A stretch of 64,000 nucleotides of DNA from Verticillium longisporum. Taxonomy: Eukaryota; Ascomycota; Sordariomycetes; Glomerellales; Plectosphaerellaceae. The notes under the pieces are model-generated. The model was not told where the DNA came from and ran no database searches. It worked only from the letters and a program-made list of their open reading frames with translations. The stretch covers positions 2,914,001-2,978,000 of the forward strand of contig JAETXT010000001.1 in assembly GCA_019188255.1 (NCBI GenBank). Reading direction: 5' to 3'. Numbering within the stretch: position 1 is the first letter of the stretch; every line of letters starts with the position of its first letter. A program made the translations under genes and the position numbers. This document shows, one piece after another, positions 56,407 to 64,000 of this stretch.

Positions 56407-56805
56407 ATGCCTTCACACAGCCCATTGCAAACCACCGAGGCCAATGAAGCCGCGTGGGAGGCTACGAGGGGCGCAGTCGCTGGCGCTGCGAGATGGGGAC
56501 TCGTCGCTGCTGTCTTTGGTGGTGCCGCACAGTACTTCTCGCCATTATACAGGGGCATGACAATTCAGTTCAAGATGTAAGTCACGAGCCCTTCCTTGAG
56601 CCCATGTGATCCAGGCGACCTAATCTCGCCCAGCTACATCCAAATGTCGGGCATGGTGTTTGGTAGCATGATCGAGGCCGACTCACGGCTACGAGAGTAC
56701 GAGGCCCGCATGAGGATGCAGCGGCGCATCCTGAGAGACCGGGCAAAATGGAAGGAATTTGAGGACTCCTATGCGGAGCCAGAGCCCAAAAAGAGCGACA
56801 ATTGA
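56407..56805 (+). CDS. Small conserved fungal membrane protein
   Basis: Exons 56407-56576 and 56634-56805; 342 nt, 113 aa, phase 2. One Ala/Gly-rich hydrophobic segment (AVAGAARWGLVAAVFGGAAQ) is followed by YFSPLYRGMTIQFKIYIQMS, GMVFGSMIEADSRLREYEAR and a basic-acidic tail ending EPKKSDN. The helix, SP-YRG, (T)QFK, GG/GS-E-D-RLR order resembles small mitochondrial inner-membrane proteins with a HIG1-like hairpin, and similar fungal proteins are common, but I cannot name a function. The second hydrophobic stretch (YIQMSGMVFGSMI) could be a second short membrane helix. Mitochondrial location is inferred. Confidence 0.7.
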
Positions 56806-57005
56806 GGTAAAAAGTCATGTCTAGAAAGGTCAACGATTGGGTCACATCGAAGAGCCACATTATGGACCTGTCTTTGTAGACCTCTGTACAATATCATAAC
56901 CGTTGATCCCTGGTTTTTGGTGTATCATTCTCAACCCCGAGGCCCAGTCCAACGCCGATTCATGCATTTCATCACACCCACTGCCTAGTTCGCCTGCAAT
57001 GGCGT

Positions 57006-58205
57006 TCATTTGGTCGCCACCTCGAACCGCTTCGGGTCCATGTTGATCTTGCAAAGCCGGACCACGCACCCGCTCAGCTGCAGCAGCGTCTGCACGCCCT
57101 CCAGCACCTTCATGTGCGTGAAGCCAATCTCCTTGATGAATTCCAGCTTCGAATGTTCGCTCAGCGTTGGGATCGTCTTTGTGACCTTGAACATGGTACT
57201 GATGATGTCGTGGCTTGAGTAGCCCAGGTCCCACAGCTCCCGCAGGATATCCAACGCAGAGTTGACGTTTCCCTCGTAGCAAGCCTTCAGCATCGCCTGC
57301 ACCTTGACAGGATGCGGGCTGTCCACAATCTTGAAGACGTTGTCTCCGCTGACGAAAACGAAGCCCGAAAAGGTACTCTGCAGGTTGTTGATGGCTTGTC
57401 TCATGTCTCCCTCGGCAGAGAAGACCAGTGCCGCCAGTCCGTCGTCGCTGTACTGCACACTCTCTGCCTCGATGATCTGCATGAGCCTCTTGACGACTTG
57501 CGCGTCCGTGAGTCGGCCGTAGCGCAGGATGGCGCATCGCGACTGCAGCGGCTCGATGATCTTGTTGGACTGGTTGCAGGCGAAGGCGAAGCGGGTCGTG
57601 TTGGAGTAAATCTCCATCGTGCGGCGGAGAGCCTGCTGCGCGCCCGATGTCATACTGTCGGCCTCATCAAGGATGACGAGCTTGTGGCGGCCCTGGGGGA
57701 GGGTGACTTTCTTCTGGGCGAAGCCCTTGATGCGGTTGCGGACGACGTCGATGCCTGGAGCCAGCTGTTAGCGACGTGCAGAACTTGAGAAGGAGCGTAG
57801 ATGCGGCGTACCTCGCTCGTCACTGGCGTTCAGTTCTAACACAGCTTCTTTGTACGACTCTCCGAGCAGTTGCCGTGCCAGGCAGAGTACGCTCGTTGTC
57901 TTTCCGATACCAGGCATGCCCGAGATGATGACATGCGGCATGTTGCCCTCCTTCGCAATAATTTTCAATCGTTCGATCGTTTCCGTGTTGCCGACGACAT
58001 CATCGAGGAATACCGGGCGATACTTTTCGACCCTGCAAGCATCGTGAGCTTCCTTCAGCTTGTTGCGGGGGGTTCTGACTTTGACTTACCAAGGGAGCTC
58101 GTATGTCGGAGCGCCATTGGCAGTTGTTGAGACTGCTGTCGTGGCTACTGATAATGACGACTCTCCCGCCTCCTCCGGCTTTTGCACGTTCTTCTGAGCC
58201 GGCAT
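57006..58205 (-). CDS. RFC4: Replication factor C subunit 4 (small clamp-loader subunit)
   Basis: Exons 58205-58090, 58032-57812 and 57754-57006 (minus); 1086 nt, 361 aa, phases 2 and 1. AAA+ motifs are ELPWVEKYRP (RFC box), Walker A in [36 protein letters not shown], Walker B in [13 protein letters not shown], sensor 1 in [11 protein letters not shown], the SRC arginine finger in [12 protein letters not shown], and sensor 2 in [19 protein letters not shown]. These and the [12 protein letters not shown] block match yeast Rfc4/human RFC2. The heteropentameric RFC opens PCNA and loads it at primer ends in the nucleus. The first ~38 residues are a poorly conserved Ser/Thr/Ala-rich lead. No lesion seen. 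Confidence 0.95.
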
Positions 58206-58516
58206 CGTGTTGTACCTGTCGGTTGATTCCCTGGTCAGGAGGCTGTACAAGAACCCACTGAGCACTGAAGAAAGTCCGTGGCATGGTAGGCACTTAACGC
58301 GAAGGGAGGGCGACGCGAAGACGCGCTCACAACGCTAGACCCTATTCGTGCAGACGCCCCACCACAGCTTCAATCCCCATCGACATGAACTTGCGGTGAT
58401 GCTTTACACTCACAGCACATCAAATACATTACTCACAAATCGCACCGTGAGAATCTCAATATTCGATGTCATATCCCTTAATTCATTGAACTCTACCATG
58501 CTTTTGGCTATCTGCT
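58206..58516. other. RFC4 promoter / LSG1 3' region
   Basis: 311 bp between two minus-strand genes: the LSG1 stop on the right side of the interval in transcription order is upstream of the RFC4 start. No gene recognised. Confidence 0.45.
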
Positions 58517-60556
58517 TCAATCATCATCCAGGTCGACCGCACGCTTCTTCGCCTTTCCGTTCTTCGGGCCACCCTTGAAGTGCTTTTTGCTCGACATGAT
58601 CTGCACGTCCTTGGGGTCCAGCCCATTCTCCAGCGCGACGATCGCTCTGGCTTTCCTGCCGCTCAGTGTCTTGGGTCCTGCTTTGCCTTGTTGAGAATAC
58701 TGGTGGCTGAAAGGCATCTTGAGATGGCCTGAGCTACCGCTGCCAGGGCCGAAGAAGCCGCTGTCGATTTGCTTCGACTTGGGACCCGCAGGCAACGCTA
58801 CAAACTCAGAGGCCATGGTTGATTCGTCGTCTCCCGCAATACTCAGGTCCTCCATCACAGGAACGAGATGGCCGCGGCGGTGCTCGGGCAGGTGCTCGTC
58901 GTCGTAGAGCTCGGAGTTGAACTCCTTGGCGTCGACCGTGTTCGGGGGAGGCTGGCAGAACAGGAGCTTACCTGCAACGTAGTCCTTGAGGATGTAGCGT
59001 GCAGCTCTGGACTCGTCAGGCTGTCCAAGACCCTGCGTCTGGTAGCCACGCGCCCTGGCATACGCCCTCAAAAGCTCTGAGGCGGTGGGCTTGCCGGTAC
59101 CGCCCTCTTCGAGCGCCCGGGTCCTGATGGTGATGCCGTACACGGCCTCGAGGAAGTGCATGGGTAACCTGGGGGCTACGAGGCCAGCGGGGCCGGTGAA
59201 CTCTCTCAACTGGTCGATGGGGAGGACACCGTTGCAAACAAGATCGGCCTTGGTGTTGGCGAAGTTGGGGAACACAAGACCTGGGCAATCGCAGAGAATA
59301 ACCTTCTCGCTGAGATGGATGGTCTGGAAATGCTTGGTCTTTCCCGGTGTTGAGGATACAGACACCTTCTTGGCTCCGATGAGGGCGTTGATAGTGGATG
59401 ACTTTCCGACGTTCGGGTAGCCGACGAGACCGACCGAGAGCTTGTGATCCGGTGCTGGTAGGAAAGGGTCAGCATTTCTTCTCGTCATTCACACGCTTCG
59501 TAGCGAACTTACCGGCATCCTTCGGCGCGTGGCTCAAGAAGATGTCCTCCAGCTCCTCGACCGTCAATATCCTGATATCCTCATCATCAACCTCGACATC
59601 TGCCTCTTCTCCAGCCTCCTCTTCTTCCTCGCTCGACTCCTCCGACTCGTCCTGCTGCTCGCCTGCATCCCGTTGCGGGGCTTTGGAGCTTGCGTCCTGC
59701 GACTCGGCCTCAGCCTCTGCCTCCTCTGCCTCGAGAGCCTCCTTCGCCAAGAAGGCTGAGAAGAATTTGTAGGCGATACCAGTCTCCTTCAGGTATTTCG
59801 CCCAGATCTTTCGTTGCTTCACTGTCATCATGTCGGCCTTGTTGATGAGCAGCAGGTTCTCCTTCCTCTTATCGACAGCCTTGACGTAGCTGTCAAGATC
59901 GTCGGATCGGAAGAGGAGAGGGTTACGAGCATCGACGATCTGCACGATGAGATCGGACCTCTCGATGACACGCCACAGTTGCCTCCACACCTCGAGATTT
60001 CGCTCAAACGGAGTCATAAGCAGGTCGTTATTCTCCTGGAGCTCGGCAAGGCCTCGGCGCCAGTCCAAAAAGCTCTCACGCTCGAGGGTGTCGAGCTGCT
60101 CGGGTGTCGTGGACTCGTCCCACTTCGGTCTCCTCGGCACCGTCAATTTGCCCTTGTGAGCCCGCTGCTTGCCCAGGACGTCGCGCTCCTCGGCGCCAGA
60201 AAGGAGGTAAGGGTTCTTCTGGTCAGTGTGAATGATCTTGATGTTGCTCGTCTTCTCAGCAGTGAAGTCTGTTCCGGCGAGCTCAGCCGTCGCCAGGAAC
60301 TCGTCGAGAGCGCCCTGCTCAGTGACGGATCGCATCTTGACCCATGAGGCCTCCTTCTTCTCATTCGTGACGTACTAGAACCCATGTGAGATGATGTTGC
60401 CGACTGAAGCACATGGGTACTTACCTCCTCTCCAGTCGCATGGTTGATACGCGTGATGGCGGAACCCCTCTTCCTGTCCTGGCCGTTTCCTTTGCCGAAA
60501 CGGTCATTCATGAGGGTATTCCCCAGACCAAGGGTGTTCTTCTTCGCTTTCGGCAT
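58517..60556 (-). CDS. LSG1: Large-subunit GTPase Lsg1
   Basis: Exons 60556-60425, 60374-59513 and 59454-58517 (minus); 1932 nt, 643 aa, phases 0 and 1. The GTPase is circularly permuted, as known for this family: G4 (LLLINKADM) comes first, followed after an acidic insert (SEESSEEEEEAGEEADVEVD) by G1 (GLVGYPNVGKSSTINALIG), the switch SSTPGKTKHFQT and G3 (LCDCPGLVFPNF). The start MPKAKKNTLGLGNTLMNDRF and the end with basic KKRAVDLDDD are typical. Lsg1 is a cytoplasmic GTPase that triggers release of the export adaptor Nmd3 from pre-60S subunits. It is divergent from LTV1, with 436 bp between the ATGs. Confidence 0.95.
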
Positions 60557-60992
60557 CTTGAGATCGATCAAAGGTAACACACTCAAGTAATATGACTATT
60601 GTCGATGGTGGTGAAAGGGTTGGGTTCAGCAGAGCGGTCGAGGATGAGTCGCCGTTCGTACCTGATATTGCCCCGCTGAATAATGCGACGCGGGGCAAAT
60701 TTTTTGTTTCGACGTCATTTGGCACATGTTCGCACTGTCTTGGAGCCTAAATGAGCACTAGCAGCACAGTGTTATCGCTCAGCCTTGGGTGATTAGATAA
60801 ACCCCTCCATCAGGGACTTTTCCATTCCCAAATTTTGGATCGGGAATTTGGAGCGACTGACAAAACCACTAATCTTGTGTGCTGGTTGATGCCCAAGAGC
60901 GAGAAACACGCAAGTTCGTCACACATTTCACGTCAGGCGCTGTCGAAATCCGAATCCTCAAAAAGGCAAAGTCTGAGATTAACACTATCAAC
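60557..60992. promoter_or_regulatory. Shared LSG1/LTV1 promoter region
   Basis: 436 bp between divergent ATGs of two ribosome-biogenesis genes. No gene is inside. Specific ribosome-biogenesis promoter elements were not identified with confidence. Confidence 0.6.
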
Positions 60993-62322
60993 ATGGCAAA
61001 GGGAAAGTGGATGTGAGTCAAACTTAACCCCGCGCATGGTCGGCGAGAACAAATACTCATGTTCCACCACCAGTGACAAGAAGAGTGCGCAGCACTTCAC
61101 ACTCGTCCATCGGCCTCAGAATGATCCTCTGATCAACGACGAGAATGCACCGTCCATGGTGTTCAACCCGACCCCTCAGCGCGGCGAGACCTCTATATCC
61201 GCGCGATCGAAGACCAAGCACCTTGATGACCTGGCCTCAGAATTCGGTTCCGATATTTCGGGCATCCGTCAGAACGAGGGTGAGGCCGCCGAATACGGCA
61301 TCTACTACGATGACTCCGAGTACGACTACATGCAGCACATGCGCGACCTGAACACGGGCGCTGGCGAGGCCGTGTGGGTCGAGGCCGAGGCGCCTAAGAA
61401 CCAGGGCAAGGGAAAGCAGACCCAGTCACTCGAGGACGCGATCCGCGGGCTAGATGTCAAGGACGACCCCAGCTCACTTGGTGACGATGCCCGCTTTGCG
61501 CAGGGTCTTCCCAAGGCCAACTACCAGTCTCAGCAAGACATCCCTGACGCTATTGCCGGTCTTCAGCCCGACATGGACCCGCGTCTTCGAGAGGTTCTCG
61601 AGGCCCTTGATGACGACGCTTACGTCGAGGAAGACGACGACATTTTCCAGGAGCTGGCCAAGGACGGACGGGAGATTTCTCAGTACGAGTTTGAGGATCA
61701 GTTCGGCGAGGAAGACGATGGCTGGGAGTCGGACCACACGGCCAAGCCGAACAAGGAGTACAATGACGATGCTGCACCTGAGCTCGTCACCATAGATGGC
61801 GCAGAGCCTACGGCGGCTGATCAGAACGAGGACTGGCTGGAAGATTTCAAGCAGTTCAAGAAGGACCAGAAGAACCCCGGCGTCAAGCCTCGTGGTGCGG
61901 CAGTGGATCCGTCCGAGGTTCAGTCGTCTATGTGGACCACGACAACGATGGGCGGTCGTCGCAAGAAGCGCAAGGGAGCGCTGACCAACCCTTCGTCTTA
62001 CTCGATGACTTCGTCATCCATGGTCAGGACGGAGCAGTTGACCCTCCTGGACGCCAGGTTTGACAGGATAGAGGAGGAGTACACGAGCGAGATGGGCGGA
62101 GGGGACGACCTTGGCTCTGTTTCAGCCGTGTCCGCCATGTCGAGTGTGCAAGGCGAGACTCGTCACGATTTGGACAATATTTTGGACGACTTTTTGGGTA
62201 AATTCACAAAGCCTGGCAAGCGCACGAACAAGAAGGCGCGGCCCCAGACTGGTCTCGAGCAGCTGGACGAGATCAGGAGGGGTCTGGGACCTGCGCGTCT
62301 GCGGCCTCAAGGCTACAGGTAA
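60993..62322 (+). CDS. LTV1: 40S ribosome biogenesis/export factor Ltv1
   Basis: Exons 60993-61012 (20 nt) and 61074-62322; 1269 nt, 422 aa, phase 2. The short start MAKGKWIDKKSAQHFTLVHR, the FGSDISGIRQNEGEAAEYGI block, the acidic YVEEDDDIFQELAKDG region, GGRRKKRKGALTNPSSYSMT and the C-terminal RFDRIEEEY and DLDNILDDFLGKF motifs match Ltv1. Ltv1 is a non-ribosomal component of late pre-40S particles (with Enp1 and Rps3); its phosphorylation and release allow beak maturation in the cytoplasm. The frame is intact. The tiny first exon is supported by GTGAGT and CCAG borders. Confidence 0.93.
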
Positions 62323-63150
62323 TGAAAGACCAGACGGCCGTAAAAGCCACTGTAACGACCTAATGATACCCATTCTTTTCAACTTGGGGTGCTGTTGAGT
62401 AGTGTATGAGAAGGAGGTGAATGTTGTTTTGCAAGCCTTGAGATTTGGATGGACCTACCTACCTACCTTACCTGAAGTACCTACCTGGTAGGTACCTATT
62501 GAAAGGAAAGCCTATACGGCCTGGGAAGTGCATACGCCGCTTGTGCTATATCCAGCGATCCAATCACGGCAGGGGGTTGTGATGAAATCGACCTCTGAAA
62601 GAATCGCATCACAATATCAAGAAACAAAGGAGTGGATGCCACGCAACCCTCCATTATCTCCTCAGATGCAACGATTTAAGAGGACAAGATCAACGTGATC
62701 GCAAGGTACCTGAGGCACCTCCCAGCTCAGTCCCACCCCACTGCAAACCCCTGGCACGACTTCTCCAAGGCCACCCCCCACCCCCTAGGAGACTACCCCC
62801 CTAGCTCCAAGTTCAGGTCACCTTCTGCCCCAGGGCCGAGCTCCCTCTCAGGGAGTGTCTGGTCTGGTTCATTGGCTCCACTTGCGCGCGAGCTACAGTT
62901 CCAGGTGCTACAACATCCAGCCTCGTCACGAAAATCTCACCGTGTAACGTCCAATCGTTCATCCCCAACCACCGCTTCAACCCATCAACACCACCATCCC
63001 ACATTCGGTCGTCGCAGCCCCAAGCCGCGCATCTTCGGCGCACTCGCTCCAAGCGCCGCTGACATCGCAGAGCCTAGCATCACTGGCCTCGATGGCGCGG
63101 GCGACGTTCGTTGGGCCAAGCGCAACCGAACGACGACACAGCGCGACACG
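62323..63150. other. LTV1 3' region and SAC3 upstream region
   Basis: About 830 bp. It contains an ACCT-rich tract (62451-62500, ACCTACCT repeats, ending in the palindrome-like CTACCTGGTAGG). From about 62820 on, the frame of the downstream gene stays open and encodes plausible residues (HHHPTFGRRSPKPRIFGALA) but has no ATG, so part of it may be an exon or leader of SAC3. Confidence 0.45.
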
Positions 63151-64000
63151 ATGAACGGCTTCGGAGCCAAACGACGAGCCGGCAGTCCCGCAGATGGCGC
63201 AAGCTCCGACGATGGTCGGAAGCGCAAGGGCAATGGCGCTCTCGACCGCAGAAAGAAGGTGACGACGACGAACGGCAAGAACGCGAACACTTCGAAGCCT
63301 CGACCATCCAACGTGACCGCTTTTGGCACCGACACGACCGATTATGACACTGATCCCGGCACCTACGATACTGAAGCAAACAGCACGTATGCCAAGCGAA
63401 TCTACGACCAGTTGCGAAAAGACAGAATCCTCCCACCGAAATGGCCGTCCGACCCCGGGAACCCAGCGTCCAAGGGCGCCATGGCAAAATACAGAGAGAC
63501 ATCCAAGTCGTATCGCGACCGGGCGCGCGCTTCCTTGATGGCTGCTGGCCTGATTGACGACCCCGACAAGCCAAAACGCCTGGAAGACGCCATTGATTTC
63601 AAGGGCATCTGTGAGGATATGTGCCCCAATTTCGAAAAGATCACGCGCATCACCGAGTTTGACGTGCAACAAGCCGAAAAGGACTCGCAGACGTCGTTTC
63701 CCGTCATCAGCAAGATGGTGAAGAAACTGGCCAGATCGGCGGCAGGCCAGGAAGCTCCCCTACCAATGGACGTTCGATCGACTGCAGCGCTCCGCCGGAC
63801 GCTCGACTACTTGGTGGACGACCTCCTCGAGGACGAAGACAATCTGCCAGTCCTGCACGGCTATCTCTGGGATCGCACGCGAGCCATTCGACGCGACTTC
63901 ATCTTCCACTCAAGCATGAGCGCTGAAGAGATGAAGGACCAGGTCTACTGTCTCGAGACAATTGCGCGCTTCCACGTCACTTCGCTGCACCTGCTCTCCC
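63151..64000 (+). CDS. SAC3: SAC3/GANP mRNA-export factor, 5' part, runs off the window
   Basis: An open plus-strand frame with no stop to the window end; 283 codons from ATG 63151. A basic Ser/Asp-rich lead (MNGFGAKRRAGSPADGASSD) and YAKRIYDQLRKDRILPPKWP precede the start of the SAC3/GANP domain: GICEDMCPNFEKITRITEFD, then MDVRSTAALRRTLDYLVDDL, LPVLHGYLWDRTRAIRRDFI and YCLETIARFHVTSLHLLS. Sac3 is the scaffold of the TREX-2 complex, which tethers active genes to the nuclear pore and promotes mRNA export with Thp1, Sus1 and Cdc31. The true start may lie upstream, through an unassigned 5' exon, because the same frame is open back past 62700 without an ATG. The 3' part is beyond the window. Confidence 0.9.
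   Translation, partial: MNGFGAKRRAGSPADGASSDDGRKRKGNGALDRRKKVTTTNGKNANTSKPRPSNVTAFGTDTTDYDTDPGTYDTEANSTYAKRIYDQLRKDRILPPKWPSDPGNPASKGAMAKYRETSKSYRDRARASLMAAGLIDDPDKPKRLEDAIDFKGICEDMCPNFEKITRITEFDVQQAEKDSQTSFPVISKMVKKLARSAAGQEAPLPMDVRSTAALRRTLDYLVDDLLEDEDNLPVLHGYLWDRTRAIRRDFIFHSSMSAEEMKDQVYCLETIARFHVTSLHLLS

Overview
The window is nuclear DNA of a filamentous ascomycete (Pezizomycotina; the intron style and gene set suggest Sordariomycetes, but species was not determined). Evidence: short GT-AG introns of about 45-240 nt with CTAAC/CTGAC branch sites, GC-rich coding sequence, and eukaryotic genes such as Elongator ELP2, URM1, TOM7, SF3B4, PET127, SCC4/MAU2, LOC1, a mitochondrial ARG7, RBG2/DRG2, CWC2, RFC4, LSG1, LTV1 and SAC3. 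No bacterial features, CRISPR array, rRNA or convincing tRNA were seen.

Layout. 0-5 kb: a small subunit of serine palmitoyltransferase, then the divergent pair ELP2 (-)/URM1 (+); both products act in tRNA wobble-uridine modification. 5-21 kb is gene-poor and holds one clear gene, an AZF1-like C2H2 transcription factor, flanked by about 4.7 kb and 10 kb of low-complexity DNA. 21-29 kb: an FLX1-type mitochondrial carrier, a five-exon TOM7, SF3B4/HSH49 and PET127. 29.5-33 kb: a heavily broken class V aminotransferase pseudogene and a damaged multi-pass membrane protein gene. 34-41 kb: SCC4/MAU2, an alpha/beta hydrolase, LOC1. 41-45 kb: a decayed unknown gene and an APC permease. 46-64 kb is dense housekeeping sequence: ARG7, a peroxisomal-type acyl-CoA dehydrogenase, SPO12-like, RBG2, CWC2, UreF, a small membrane protein, RFC4, the divergent LSG1/LTV1 pair (60S and 40S maturation) and the 5' part of SAC3, which runs off the end.

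The strongest unusual result concerns reading-frame integrity. Four otherwise well-conserved genes (carrier, permease, acyl-CoA dehydrogenase, RBG2) are each exactly one base short, each next to a run of 4-5 C or G; adding one base makes every spliced length a multiple of three. ELP2 has a single in-frame TGA at a conserved Trp, and PET127 has two in-frame TAGs nine codons apart. Systematic homopolymer under-calling is the simplest explanation for the four indels. The stops could be consensus errors, real lesions or, for the TAGs, A-to-I mRNA editing sites. The aminotransferase and the unknown gene at 41-42 kb carry many different lesions and look like genuine pseudogenes.

Coordinates of spliced genes come from manual splice-site choice checked by phase arithmetic. 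Functions come from recognised family motifs, not from database searches.
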